DNA of 64,000 bases, from the NCBI RefSeq assembly GCF_000820025.1, contig NZ_CDBI01000103.1, positions 1 to 64,000 of the forward strand, read 5' to 3'. Shown here in pieces: positions 1-8,697 of this stretch. A program made the translations under genes and the position numbers. The notes below the pieces were generated by a model that worked only from the letters and a program-made list of their open reading frames with translations, searched no databases and had not been told where the DNA came from. Positions within the stretch are counted from its first letter, which is position 1. Each line of letters opens with the position of its first letter. The DNA comes from Aeromonas popoffii. Its GTDB lineage: Bacteria > Pseudomonadota > Gammaproteobacteria > Enterobacterales > Aeromonadaceae.

Positions 1-16
1 GGACACTGCCAGGCAC
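1..16 (+). rRNA. rrf: 3' end of 5S rRNA (partial)
   Basis: The first 15-16 bases (GGACACTGCCAGGCA) match the 3' terminal stem strand of gammaproteobacterial 5S rRNA; E. coli ends GGGAACTGCCAGGCAT. A tRNA-Asp follows about 100 bp later, as at the distal end of several enteric rrn operons. The rest of the operon lies left of the window. The exact 3' end is uncertain by a base or two. Confidence 0.75.
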
Positions 17-112
17 CCAATTAAACAGTGATGTGAAGAATCACGTCATTGGCCGAGAGGATGACACCTCTGATAATCGGCAACAGATTTAGCGAAAAGC
101 TAGCCAAATAGC

Positions 113-189
113 GGAGCGGTAGTTCAGTTGGTTAGAATACCGGCCTGTCACGCCGGGGGTCGCGGGTTCGAGTCCCGTCCGCTCCGCCA
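113..189 (+). tRNA. tRNA-Asp (GTC anticodon)
   Basis: This 77-nt gene has a perfect acceptor stem (GGAGCGG with CCGCTCC), a D-arm, a GTC anticodon at 147-149 inside CCTGTCACG, a T-arm with GGTTCGAGTCC, and an encoded CCA end. It is nearly identical to E. coli tRNA-Asp. Its position downstream of the 5S end suggests co-transcription with the rRNA operon. Confidence 0.97.
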
Positions 190-197
190 ATAAATTG

Positions 198-231
198 AAA
201 GGCCTTCCCAATCGGGAAGGCCTTTTTGCTT
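198..231 (+). terminator. Rho-independent terminator of the rrn/tRNA-Asp transcript
   Basis: A 9-bp GC-rich stem (GGCCTTCCC/GGGAAGGCC, 201-209 with 214-222) has a 4-nt loop and is followed by TTTTTGCTTTT. It sits 10 bp after the tRNA and is the expected end of the operon. Confidence 0.92.
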
Positions 232-339
232 TTCCAATGCCTCAAGTTCATCTGCTTTAACCGCCTCCACTTTTCTTTTTGGTATCAACTCAAAATCATT
301 CAAGGTCTAAAGCCTACCCTTCCCGTCCCCTTATCCACC

Positions 340-672
340 TCAGTAGAACACGCAGAGCCAGACTGTGGTCATGTCTGGGTGAGTCCACTCCACCCTATGT
401 TTCTGGCGGGCGGGAATATTGATGTGATCGCCCGGGCCCAGTTGTACCGATTGTTGTTCCTGGGTCTGCGGATCGATGAACAGCAGGCTGGCCTCTCCTT
501 GCACGACCAGGATCCACTCATGTTCATCCTGATCGTACCACTCTCCCGGCGCCGTCTGATGGCCGTGGGAGAGAATGCGCTCGATTCGCAGGTGGTTGGT
601 ACTGACAAGACTCTGAAAGAGTTCGGTGGGCAGTGGCGAGGGAATATCGTTCAGCAGATTGCGCGTGTGCAT
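340..672 (-). CDS. small single-domain cupin protein
   Basis: The 110-residue product looks like one cupin beta-barrel. The central part has Asp-Glu-His-Glu (about residues 49-52) and Pro-Gly-Asp-His (about 79-82), which fit the two cupin metal-binding motifs, then a conserved-looking HRVEWTHPD segment. There is no signal peptide, so it is probably cytosolic. The ATG at 670-672 follows a GGAG-type ribosome site on the minus strand. The substrate is unknown. It is monocistronic, divergent from the permease gene and convergent with the tRNA operon. Confidence 0.75.
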   Translation of the reverse strand: MHTRNLLNDIPSPLPTELFQSLVSTNHLRIERILSHGHQTAPGEWYDQDEHEWILVVQGEASLLFIDPQTQEQQSVQLGPGDHINIPARQKHRVEWTHPDMTTVWLCVFY

Positions 673-863
673 GGGTCATCTCCCGTCTTGCAGTGCGAAT
701 AGTTCTCTGCAGTATAGAGGCGTTCCTCGTGGATGAAGGTGAGGGCTGTAGCAAGCGGGTATGCAAATTTGTGTCCGAACGAGAACAATTTCTGCCATTT
801 TGATGAAAAAGTCAGGGAATTCGCTGCAATTTCGACAAATTCTTGCTATTTTGCGCGCCACAA

Positions 864-879
864 AAGCAAACGATTTCCT
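864..879 (+). promoter_or_regulatory. PurR-type operator upstream of ghxP
   Basis: The bases AAGCAAACGATTTCCT fit the enterobacterial PurR consensus ANGCAANCGNTTNCNT at every fixed position. The site ends 20 bp before the ghxP start codon, where a bound repressor could block transcription or early elongation. Control of purine permeases by PurR with hypoxanthine or guanine as corepressor is known in enterics; binding here is inferred. Confidence 0.75.
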
Positions 880-899
880 TCACACTTTCAGGATAAGTT

Positions 900-2258
900 A
901 TGGCAAAGCAAGATATGGCCGCCAACGGAGCAAAAGGCGGCTTTTTGGACTCTTATTTTTCCATTTCTGCGCGCGGCAGTAGCGTGCGCCAGGAGTTGCT
1001 GGCCGGTTTGACCACCTTCCTGGCCATGGTCTATAGCATCATAGTGGTGCCGAACATGCTGGGCGCTGCCGGCTTTGAGCAGGGGCCTGTCTTCGTGGCG
1101 ACCTGTTTGATCGCCGCCTTCGGCTCCCTGCTGATGGGGCTTTGGGCCAAGCTGCCGATGGCTATCGGTTGCGCCATCTCCCTCACCGCCTTTACCGCGT
1201 TCAGTCTGGTACTGGGTCAGGGACTGAGCATTCCGGTTGCCCTTGGCGCCATCTTCCTGATGGGGGTGGTGTTTACCCTCATTAGTATCACAGGCGTGCG
1301 CCAGTGGATCCTGGACAACCTTCCCTCCGGCATTGCCCACGGCACCGGCATCGGCATCGGTCTGTTCCTGCTGCTGATCGCCACCAACGGTGTCGGTATG
1401 GTGATCAAGAACGAAGGGGCCGGTCTGCCGGTTCAACTGGGTGAGGTGACCTCCTTTCCTGTCGTCATGACGGTGCTGGGTCTGGCCGCCATCTTCGGTC
1501 TGGAGCGTCGCAAGGTACCGGGCGGTATCCTGATGGTGATCATCGCCATATCCATCCTCGGCCTCATCTTCGACCCTAACGTAACCTGGCAGGGCTTCTT
1601 CGCCATGCCGAGCCTGACCGGTGAAAAAGGTTCGCTGGTTGGCAGCATGGATCTGCTAGGCGCCCTCAATCCGGTGGTCATCCCCACAGTGCTGGCACTG
1701 GTGATGACGGCCGTGTTCGACGCTACCGGTACCATACGAGCCGTGGCCGGTCAGGCGGGGCTCATCAATGAGCGTGGCCACATCATCAGCGGCGGTAAGG
1801 CCCTGACTGCCGACTCTGTCAGCAGCATGGTGGCTGGCGTGGTGGGTGGGGCTCCGGCCGCCGTCTACATCGAATCTGCCGCAGGCACAGCAGCCGGTGG
1901 CAAGACCGGTCTGACCGCTGCGCTGGTCGGTGTGCTGTTCCTGCTGATGATCTTCCTCTCCCCGCTCAGCTATCTGGTGCCGGCTTATGCCACCGCACCG
2001 GCGCTGATGTACGTCGGCCTGCTGATGCTGGGCAACGTCACCAAGCTGGACTTCAACGACTCGGTCGATGCCCTCGCTGGCATGCTGTGCGCCGTTTTCA
2101 TCGTGCTCACCTGCAACATAGTGACCGGCATCATGCTGGGCTTTGTGGCGCTGGTCGTGGGTCGTCTGTTTGCCGCCGAGTGGAAGAAACTCAACGTTGG
2201 TACCGTCATCATCGCCGTGGCTTTGGTGGTCTTCTATGCCGGGGGTTGGGCCATCTAA
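900..2258 (+). CDS. ghxP: guanine/hypoxanthine permease, NCS2 (AzgA-like) family
   Basis: This 452-residue polytopic membrane protein aligns over its whole length, by memory, with E. coli GhxP (YjcD). Shared stretches include [18 protein letters not shown] near the N-terminus, a central [20 protein letters not shown] and the C-terminal [15 protein letters not shown]. It should import guanine and hypoxanthine by proton symport across the inner membrane. The ATG at 900 has only a weak GGA ribosome site just upstream. A PurR-type box lies 20 bp before the start and a strong terminator follows the stop, so it is a single-gene unit. Confidence 0.93.
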   Translation: MAKQDMAANGAKGGFLDSYFSISARGSSVRQELLAGLTTFLAMVYSIIVVPNMLGAAGFEQGPVFVATCLIAAFGSLLMGLWAKLPMAIGCAISLTAFTAFSLVLGQGLSIPVALGAIFLMGVVFTLISITGVRQWILDNLPSGIAHGTGIGIGLFLLLIATNGVGMVIKNEGAGLPVQLGEVTSFPVVMTVLGLAAIFGLERRKVPGGILMVIIAISILGLIFDPNVTWQGFFAMPSLTGEKGSLVGSMDLLGALNPVVIPTVLALVMTAVFDATGTIRAVAGQAGLINERGHIISGGKALTADSVSSMVAGVVGGAPAAVYIESAAGTAAGGKTGLTAALVGVLFLLMIFLSPLSYLVPAYATAPALMYVGLLMLGNVTKLDFNDSVDALAGMLCAVFIVLTCNIVTGIMLGFVALVVGRLFAAEWKKLNVGTVIIAVALVVFYAGGWAI

Positions 2259-2274
2259 CCCATCCGGTTATAGC

Positions 2275-2299
2275 GAAGGGCCCTGCGGGGCCCTTTTTC
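2275..2299 (+). terminator. terminator of ghxP
   Basis: The hairpin AGGGCCC-TGC-GGGGCCCT followed by TTTTT lies about 20 bp after the ghxP stop codon. Confidence 0.88.
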
Positions 2300-2345
2300 A
2301 TTGGCTGTGAGGCGGCTAACAGTTTCCCGCCCGTGTGTTCCGCGC

Positions 2346-2396
2346 CGTTTCAGATTGAAACGCCAACATCCCCTCTGCTGTTTCAAATCCGAACCG
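2346..2396 (+). promoter_or_regulatory. palindromic operator candidates upstream of dhaK
   Basis: A perfect 17-bp palindrome, CGTTTCA-GAT-TGAAACG, lies at 2346-2362. A degraded copy, GTTTCA-AAT-CCGAAC, lies 34 bp downstream at 2380-2394. They sit 95-145 bp upstream of the dhaK start, a sensible place for an activator of the dha operon. DhaR, encoded at the other end of the cluster, is the obvious candidate; the assignment is inference. Confidence 0.5.
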
Positions 2397-2488
2397 AACC
2401 GGCCATCATTTTGCTCCCGATTTATCCCGTTAGACTGGCTCCATCAACCATTTGCCCACCCGAGCGGTGGCAAGCCAAGGAGTGAGCC

Positions 2489-3559
2489 ATGAAGAAACTG
2501 ATCAATGCCGTCGATGCCGTGGTCCGTGAACAACTGATGGGGATGGCTGCCGCCCACCCCGAGCTCAAGGTCCGTATCGAACCCCACTACATCACCCGCG
2601 CCGACTCCCCCGTGATGGGCAAGGTGGCGCTGGTCTCCGGCGGTGGCAGCGGCCACGAGCCGATGCACGGCGGTCTGGTGGGCAAGGGGATGCTGGATGG
2701 CGCCTGCCCCGGCGAGATTTTTACCTCCCCGACGCCGGATCAGATGTACGAGTGCGGTCAGGCGGTCGATGGCGGCGCGGGCGTGCTGTTTCTGGTGAAG
2801 AACTACACCGGCGACGTGCTCAACTTCGAGACCGCGGTCGAGCTGCTGCACGGTGACGGGGTCAAGGTCGGCTTCTCGCTGATCGATGATGATGTGGCGG
2901 TCAAAGACAGCCTCTACACCGCCGGTCGCCGTGGTGTCGCCACCACAGTGCTGTGCGAAAAACTGGTGGGGGCCGCTGCCGAAGCAGGCTATGACCTGAC
3001 CCGCTGCGAAGCGCTGGCCCGTCGCATCAACAACCAGAGCCGCACCATTGGCGTTGCCATGCATGCCTGCACTGTGCCTGCCGCTGGCAAGCCCTCCTTC
3101 ACCCTGGCAGACAACGAGATGGAGTTTGGCGTGGGTATCCACGGTGAACCCGGCATCGAGCGCCGCCCCTTCACCGACCTCAATACCCTGGTGGACGACA
3201 TGTTCAGCGAGCTGGCTGACAACACCCCCTATGGCCGCACTCTGCGCCACTGGGACAGAGCCTCCGGCAGCTGGCAGGAAGAGCACACCTTTATCGAACC
3301 GCTGAATGCGGGCGATCGGGTCATCGCGCTGGTCAACAGCCTCGGCGGCACCCCGATTTCAGAGCTGTATGGCGTCTATGGCCGCCTCGCCACCCTGTGC
3401 GAAGAGGCGGGCATTCATCTGGTACGTAACCTGATCGGCCCCTACTGTACCGCCCTCGACATGACCGGCATCTCCATCACCCTGCTCAAGGTGGATGATG
3501 AGCTGATGACCCTGTGGGATGCCCCCGTTCACACCCCCGCCCTGCGTCGCGGTTGCTAA
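2489..3559 (+). CDS. dhaK: dihydroxyacetone kinase, substrate-binding subunit DhaK
   Basis: This 356-residue DhaK is the usual length for the PEP-dependent enzyme. It binds dihydroxyacetone covalently as a hemiaminal. The motif GVGIHGEPG places the substrate-binding histidine at residue 218, the same number as in E. coli, and GGGSGHEP (about residues 51-58) forms part of the active site. DhaL-ADP phosphorylates the bound substrate in the cytosol. The ATG follows AAGGAGTGAGCC, a strong ribosome site. dhaL starts 9 bp after the stop, so the genes form one operon. Confidence 0.96.
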   Translation: MKKLINAVDAVVREQLMGMAAAHPELKVRIEPHYITRADSPVMGKVALVSGGGSGHEPMHGGLVGKGMLDGACPGEIFTSPTPDQMYECGQAVDGGAGVLFLVKNYTGDVLNFETAVELLHGDGVKVGFSLIDDDVAVKDSLYTAGRRGVATTVLCEKLVGAAAEAGYDLTRCEALARRINNQSRTIGVAMHACTVPAAGKPSFTLADNEMEFGVGIHGEPGIERRPFTDLNTLVDDMFSELADNTPYGRTLRHWDRASGSWQEEHTFIEPLNAGDRVIALVNSLGGTPISELYGVYGRLATLCEEAGIHLVRNLIGPYCTALDMTGISITLLKVDDELMTLWDAPVHTPALRRGC

Positions 3560-3568
3560 GGAGAACCC

Positions 3569-4198
3569 ATGTTAAGCAAGCATCACATCGTCAACTGGCT
3601 GCTCGACTGCGAACACATCTTTACCGAGCAGCGTGACTACCTCACCGCGCTGGATACCGATATCGGCGATGGCGACCACGGCCTCAACATGCAGCGCGGC
3701 TTTACCAAGGTGGCTGAGAAGCTGCCAGCGGTAGCAGACAAAGACATCGGCCAGGTGCTGAAAACCACCGGCATGACGTTGCTCTCCTCGGTCGGCGGCG
3801 CCAGTGGCCCGCTCTACGGCACCTTTTTTATCCGGGCGGCGGCCAGCACGGATGCCTGCCAGAGCCTGAGCCTGAGTCAGTTGTGCAAAATGCTGAGTGA
3901 CGGAGTCGAGGGGATCGTCTCCCGCGGCCGCGCCGAGCCGGGTGACAAGACCATGTGCGATGCCTGGTGGCCAGCACTGGCCGCCCTGCAACAGGCACAG
4001 CAGCAAGATCTGCCCCTCAACGATGCGCTGGACAAGGCGTTGGCGGCCGCGGCAGCCGGCACCGAGGCCACCATCCAGATGCAGGCCCGCAAGGGGCGCG
4101 CCAGCTATCTCGGCGAGCGCAGCATAGGCCATCAGGATGCCGGGGCCACCTCGACCCTGCTGCTGCTGACCGCCCTGCGTGACAGAGCGAGGTTGTGA
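3569..4198 (+). CDS. dhaL: dihydroxyacetone kinase, ADP-binding subunit DhaL
   Basis: The 209-residue product has the DhaL signature DIGDGDHGLNMQRGF (residues 31-45), whose aspartates hold the two Mg ions of the tightly bound ADP coenzyme. TLLSSVGGASGPLYGTFF continues the nucleotide pocket. It transfers phosphate from DhaM-regenerated ATP to DhaK-bound dihydroxyacetone. AAGGAGAACCC precedes the ATG. In E. coli, DhaL-ADP is also the coactivator of DhaR, so this subunit probably couples substrate flux to transcription. Confidence 0.96.
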   Translation: MLSKHHIVNWLLDCEHIFTEQRDYLTALDTDIGDGDHGLNMQRGFTKVAEKLPAVADKDIGQVLKTTGMTLLSSVGGASGPLYGTFFIRAAASTDACQSLSLSQLCKMLSDGVEGIVSRGRAEPGDKTMCDAWWPALAALQQAQQQDLPLNDALDKALAAAAAGTEATIQMQARKGRASYLGERSIGHQDAGATSTLLLLTALRDRARL

Positions 4199-4199
4199 C

Positions 4200-4916
4200 A
4201 TGATCGGAATCGTAGTTGTCTCTCACAGCGCCATACTGGCGGCCGGCTTGAAAGCACTGGCCGACCAGCTGGGCAGCCCGGCCAAACTGCTGCTGGCGGC
4301 CGGGGTCGATGACCCCGACCACCCCATAGGCACAGATGCCATCGCGGTGATGAGTGCGATTGAAGAGGCAGATGACGGCAGCGGTGTGCTGGTACTGATG
4401 GACTTGGGCAGCGCTCTGCTCAGCGCCGAGACCGCCCTCGAACTGCTGCCCCCCGAGTTAAGCGCCCGGGTGCGGCTCTGTCCCGCCCCGCTGGTCGAGG
4501 GCACCCTGGCCGCCGTGGTGGCGGCCGGTTCTGGCATGACGCTGGATGAGGTAGCCGCCGAGGCACTCGGCGCGCTGGGCCCGAAACAGGCGATGCTGCC
4601 TGCCACCACTTCGCATGCCTGCACTGACACAGCTCCCGTTAGCGACGATGGCTGGCTGCGCTGCGAAGTGGTGGTGGATAACCCCCACGGCCTGCATGTG
4701 CGCCCCGCCGCCCGACTGGTGGCCGCCCTCAAGCCCTTTGCCGCTGAACTCAAGCTGCAAAAGGGGGACAAAGAGGCCAACCCCCGCAGCCTGACCCGGC
4801 TCACCATGCTCAACGTGCGTCAGGGCGACCGGCTCACCCTGCTGGCGCGCGGAGAGGATGCCACCGCCGCCTTGGCCTGCTTCCAACAGCTGGCCGCCGA
4901 GCGTTTCGGCGACTGA
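4200..4916 (+). CDS. dhaM: PTS phosphocarrier DhaM, EIIA-HPr two-domain form
   Basis: The ATG at 4200, one base after the dhaL stop, gives 238 residues; a start at 4179 inside dhaL is less likely. Residues 1-130 are a mannose-type EIIA domain with the phospho-His in VVSHS (His9). Residues 153-238 are an HPr domain with NPHGLHVRPAA (active His166). E. coli DhaM (about 470 residues) adds a truncated Enzyme I domain that is absent here, so the general Enzyme I or HPr must supply the phosphate. It rephosphorylates the ADP held by DhaL. Confidence 0.93.
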   Translation: MIGIVVVSHSAILAAGLKALADQLGSPAKLLLAAGVDDPDHPIGTDAIAVMSAIEEADDGSGVLVLMDLGSALLSAETALELLPPELSARVRLCPAPLVEGTLAAVVAAGSGMTLDEVAAEALGALGPKQAMLPATTSHACTDTAPVSDDGWLRCEVVVDNPHGLHVRPAARLVAALKPFAAELKLQKGDKEANPRSLTRLTMLNVRQGDRLTLLARGEDATAALACFQQLAAERFGD

Positions 4917-5075
4917 CGCTGCACGCCAACCCGTTTCCAAGCGCGGCACCGACCGAATGGGCCAGCTGCCGCGCAACTGTCGTGCAAGTAAAGACGAAGG
5001 AGTCCCCGGCACTGCCGCCCCTTCGCCCCTGTTAGTTTCAAAAGAAGTCTTATGAACTAGAGAGAGGGATAAAAA

Positions 5076-6158
5076 ATGGATCGCATCATCATCAGCCCCA
5101 GCAAATACGTGCAAGGCAACGGGGCACTCGCCAATATCGGCAACTACGTCAAGGCGCTCGGCACCAAACCGCTCATTCTGGCCGATGCCTTGGTCACCAA
5201 GCTGGTTGGCGACACGGTTGCTACCAGCTTCCACAGTGTGGGCATCAAACCGGAGTTCGACTGCTTCAACGGCGAGTGCTCCCGCCCGGAGATCGACCGC
5301 CTGCTGGTCCGCTGCAACCAGACCCCGTTTGACGTCATCATCGGCATCGGCGGCGGCAAGACGCTGGATACCGCCAAGTCGGTCGCCTTCTACCAGAAGG
5401 TGCCGGTGGTCATAGTGCCCACCATCGCCTCCACTGATGCGCCCACCAGCGCACTGGCGGTCATCTACACCCCGGAGGGGCAGTTCAGCGAATACCTGAT
5501 GATCCCGACCAACCCCAACATGGTCATCATGGATACCGGCGTGGTCTCCCGCGCCCCGGTGCGACTGCTGGTCTCCGGCATGGGGGATGCGCTCTCCACC
5601 TATTTCGAGGCGCGCGCCAACAAGGTCTCCGGTTGCCAAACCATGGCCGGTGGCGCCTCTACGCTGGCGGCGCAGGCCATCGCCGAGCTCTGCTACAAGA
5701 CCCTGCTGGCCGACGGCTACAAGGCCAAGCTGGCAGTGGAACAGGGGCTCTGCACCAAGGCGGTGGAGAACATCATCGAGGCCAACACCTACCTGAGCGG
5801 TATCGGCTTCGAGAGCAGCGGTCTGGCCGCCGCCCACGCAATCCACAACGGCCTGACCCAGCTCGCCGAGTGTCACCACCTCTATCACGGTGAGAAGGTG
5901 GCGTTCGGTACTCTGGTGCAGCTGGTGCTGGAGAACGCCCCGATGGCGGAGATCGAGACAGTGCTGGGTTTCTGCCGCTCGATCGGCCTGCCGACCAACC
6001 TGCATATGATGGGGGTCAAGGAGCTGGATATGGCGCGCCTGATGGCGGTGGCCAAAGCCTCCACCGCCGAAGGGGAGACCATCCACAACATGCCGTTCAA
6101 GGTCACTGCCGAGGATGTGCTGGCGGCCATCGTCACCGCCCACCAGCTGGGGCTGTAA
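5076..6158 (+). CDS. gldA: glycerol dehydrogenase, NAD-dependent (GldA/DhaD)
   Basis: This 360-residue iron-type alcohol dehydrogenase oxidises glycerol to dihydroxyacetone, the substrate of the kinase encoded just upstream. NAD-binding GIGGGKTLDTAK lies near residues 93-104. Zinc ligands are expected in GMGDALSTYFEA, AAAHAIHNG and YHGEKVAFG, all intact. AGAGAGGG precedes the ATG. The 159-bp gap from dhaM holds no gene and may carry its own promoter. It resembles Klebsiella/Citrobacter DhaD at least as much as E. coli GldA. Confidence 0.95.
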   Translation: MDRIIISPSKYVQGNGALANIGNYVKALGTKPLILADALVTKLVGDTVATSFHSVGIKPEFDCFNGECSRPEIDRLLVRCNQTPFDVIIGIGGGKTLDTAKSVAFYQKVPVVIVPTIASTDAPTSALAVIYTPEGQFSEYLMIPTNPNMVIMDTGVVSRAPVRLLVSGMGDALSTYFEARANKVSGCQTMAGGASTLAAQAIAELCYKTLLADGYKAKLAVEQGLCTKAVENIIEANTYLSGIGFESSGLAAAHAIHNGLTQLAECHHLYHGEKVAFGTLVQLVLENAPMAEIETVLGFCRSIGLPTNLHMMGVKELDMARLMAVAKASTAEGETIHNMPFKVTAEDVLAAIVTAHQLGL

Positions 6159-6186
6159 CTGCGCCACTACTGACCTTGCCATATAA

Positions 6187-6216
6187 CACGGCCCCGCAAC
6201 TGCGGGGCCGTTTCAT
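6187..6216 (+). terminator. terminator of the dha/gldA operon
   Basis: The hairpin ACGGCCCCGC-AACT-GCGGGGCCGT followed by TTCATTTT lies 30 bp after the gldA stop, between convergent gldA and dhaR. Confidence 0.85.
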
Positions 6217-6252
6217 TTTCTGCGGGCCGGTTGGCGACGGCTCGGGTCAGCG

Positions 6253-8154
6253 TTAGCCGTGATAGTCGGCAGGATCGATTTCGAGCAGCTTCAGTCGTCG
6301 CCACAGGGTGGTGCGACTAATGCCAAGATGCTGGGCCATCTGGCTCACCTGTCCCTTGCAGGCGTGGGCGCAGCGCAAAATGGCTTGGCGCTCCAGCTCT
6401 GCCAAGGTGAGCAGCGGTTGCCCCACCACCTCGTCCGCCACCAACTGATAGCCGTGGCGAATGGCAGCGGGCAGCGCCTCCGGCGGGATCAGCCCCTGAC
6501 CGGCATGAAGCAGGGCATGCTCGACCGCGCTGCGCAGCTCCCCCAGATTGCCGGGCCAGGGATAGGCGAGCAGACAATCGAGGGCCGCCGGACTGAACTG
6601 GCGCACCGGCTCGCGCCCCTGCGCCGCCAACTGCTGGCTGATCAGGCCCGGCAGATCCGCCGCGCGCTCGCGCAGCCCCGGCAGCCACAGCTCGCACGCC
6701 TGCAGCGCATAGAGCAGCTGGCGGCCAAACAGCCCCTCCTGCACCAGTTGCTCTAGCGGGGCGCTACTGGTAGCGACGATCCGCACCTTGAGCGGCAAGA
6801 TGCGGGCCGAATCGAAGCGCTGGATGCGGCCGGTCTTGAGCAGTTGCAGCAGCGCCGCCTGCATGGGGGCAGAGAGGCACTCCACCTGCTCCAGCACCAG
6901 CGTGCCGCCGTGGGCCAGCTCGAACTTGCCCGCCCGCTCCTGCCCCGCCTCGTCGGAGCCCATCAGCTCCAGCGCCATCCGCTCACTCGGCAGCGCCTTG
7001 CAGTTGAGGGTAATGAGCGGCCCGGCAGCCCGTTCGCTGCCAAAGTGAATGGCCTCCGCCAGCTGGGCCTTGCCCACCTCCTCTTCGCCGCGCAGCAGGA
7101 TCGGCCCCTGACTCTGGGCCGCCTGCCGGGCATAGCGCAGCAGCTTGCGCATGGCGCTCGATTCCCCCACCAGCGCCGACAGCTCGGGCACCGTCTGGCG
7201 CAGCTGGTGAATGGCCCGCAGCCGATCGACCGGGTGCAGCAGGGCGATAAAGCTGACCCCCTCCGGCCCCGGCAGCGGCTTGAGGCTTACCAGCGCATTG
7301 ATGAACTCTCCCTCCTGAGCGCCGAGCCGCTCCAGCGTCACCTCCACATGGCTCAGTGGTGTCTGCCCCTTGATGGCCAGCTGCAACCGCTGCGGCAACA
7401 GCAGATGCTGCTCCAGCGGCTGGCCGAGACAGAGCGCCGGATCGAGCCGCAGCCGGTGGGCCGCCAACGCGTTGAGATAGCGCAGTCGGCCCTGCGGATC
7501 CCAGGCCAGTACGCCGTCATCCATGCCGTCCAGCAGAGCGTAGAGCTCGCTCAGGTGGTGCTGGGACTCCTGCATCAGGGTCTCCATCTGCAGCAGATGG
7601 GCCAGCTCGCGCCCGGCGCTGACGGTGAGCGCCAGATCGCCAGCGCTCGCCTCCTCCACCTTGCAGAGCAAAGCGATGATGGCGACCTGACGGCCATTGC
7701 TGTTGTAGACCGGGCTGGCGCAGCTGTGCCACGGGTGGAGGGTCTGATTGAAGTGCTGGGGGCCGCTGACGCAGAGCGGCACCCCCTCCAGCGCCGCCAG
7801 ATTGATGGCATTGGTGCCGATGCGCCCCTCGCTAAAAAAAGCGCCGGGGCCAAACCCCAGCGCCGCCAGCTCGCGCAGCGTATCGGGGTGGCCGGTCTGG
7901 GCCAGCAGGCAGCCGCTCTCGTCGGTGAGCAGCAGGGCGCAGGGGCGCCCCTCCATAAATTCGTAGAGATCTTCGAGGGCCATCTCGCCGGTGGTGAGCA
8001 GGTCCCGCTTGCGCTGGCGCAGGCTCTGCAAGGTCTGCCCCTTGGCGCTGTGGGGCGGATGCCAGAGGGTGGCACTGGTCTGGTGGGCGCAGCGCAGCCA
8101 GGATGCCTGCAGATAATCGGGCCAAGGCTGAAGGTGCTGAAGGTCAGATGGCAT
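6253..8154 (-). CDS. dhaR: dha operon transcriptional activator DhaR
   Basis: This regulator of about 633 residues has an N-terminal GAF-like sensor (residues 50-190), a PAS-like segment (200-310), an AAA+ domain (about 330-560) and a C-terminal Fis-type HTH (VSQMAQHLGISRTTLWRRLK). The AAA+ motifs are decayed: Walker A reads GEEEVGKAQ, Walker B reads LVLEQVE, and the GAFTGA sigma-54 contact loop is missing. This matches E. coli DhaR, which works without sigma-54 and is switched by DhaK and DhaL. The ATG at 8152-8154 is preferred; a GTG two codons upstream is possible. Confidence 0.9.
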   Translation of the reverse strand: MPSDLQHLQPWPDYLQASWLRCAHQTSATLWHPPHSAKGQTLQSLRQRKRDLLTTGEMALEDLYEFMEGRPCALLLTDESGCLLAQTGHPDTLRELAALGFGPGAFFSEGRIGTNAINLAALEGVPLCVSGPQHFNQTLHPWHSCASPVYNSNGRQVAIIALLCKVEEASAGDLALTVSAGRELAHLLQMETLMQESQHHLSELYALLDGMDDGVLAWDPQGRLRYLNALAAHRLRLDPALCLGQPLEQHLLLPQRLQLAIKGQTPLSHVEVTLERLGAQEGEFINALVSLKPLPGPEGVSFIALLHPVDRLRAIHQLRQTVPELSALVGESSAMRKLLRYARQAAQSQGPILLRGEEEVGKAQLAEAIHFGSERAAGPLITLNCKALPSERMALELMGSDEAGQERAGKFELAHGGTLVLEQVECLSAPMQAALLQLLKTGRIQRFDSARILPLKVRIVATSSAPLEQLVQEGLFGRQLLYALQACELWLPGLRERAADLPGLISQQLAAQGREPVRQFSPAALDCLLAYPWPGNLGELRSAVEHALLHAGQGLIPPEALPAAIRHGYQLVADEVVGQPLLTLAELERQAILRCAHACKGQVSQMAQHLGISRTTLWRRLKLLEIDPADYHG

Positions 8155-8256
8155 GGTCACGGCAGTATCCAGTAAGCACGCAGCCAGAAGGCATCCCCAT
8201 AGTCAGGAGCGGCTGAAGGTCAGATGGCATGGTCACAGCAATATCCGGCAAGATGT
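8136..8256. repeat. 25-bp direct repeat covering the dhaR start
   Basis: Bases 8136-8160 recur exactly at 8212-8236, 76 bp apart. A further 20 bp or so continue with a few mismatches. The first copy contains the dhaR start codon and first codons, so the second places a decoy copy of the start region in the leader. It looks like a local duplication. Confidence 0.85.
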
Positions 8257-8303
8257 GAGCCGACCATTTAACCATGCCAGCGCGCCCGATTCAGTGACCT
8301 GCC

Positions 8304-8423
8304 TCAGAGGGTGGCAACCCCGCCCTCATCCAGGTCGGGTTCGCTCCCGGCACATTGCTGGCCGAGCCAGTGGTAGAAGGCGCGGGACTCCGGCATTCCC
8401 TCGAACCAGATATGCTGCCCCGC
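8304..8423 (-). pseudogene. possible 3' remnant of a lost gene
   Basis: On the minus strand a 39-codon stretch bounded by TGA on both sides reads GQHIWFEGMPESRAFYHWLG and onward to a TGA at 8304-8306. It has protein-like composition and backbone-like codon use but no credible start. It may be the tail of a deleted gene in the 540-bp gap between dhaR and the cold-shock gene. The rest of the gap (8240-8690) shows nothing else I can name. Confidence 0.3.
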
Positions 8424-8697
8424 TCACACTAATGGCGTGTTCACGAAAAGGAGGCAGGGTGGCGCTTTCCATTGCCGCCCCTTACGTGTATTTTGCTCAG
8501 CATCAAAAAACAGAGCCAAAAGAGGATGGCTGGCGAATGCGTTCAGCACCGTAGGCTGGTCGGTAATGTTGTGATGTAAAATGTATTTTTCGTGGCGGCA
8601 ATCAGGGCGAACCGGAGTTATATGGAAGGCTCTATTAACGGATTGGAACCACCTTCCATCTAATCACTGTTATGTGCAATAAGAAAAAGGAGATGTC

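Noticed and set aside
113-189. tRNA-Asp as an island attachment site
   Set aside because: No integrase gene or repeated tRNA 3' end was seen nearby; the following genes have backbone composition.
4458-6182. 574-codon frame antisense to dhaM and gldA
   Set aside because: A high-GC shadow of well-supported genes on the other strand; its His/Gln-rich composition is not protein-like.
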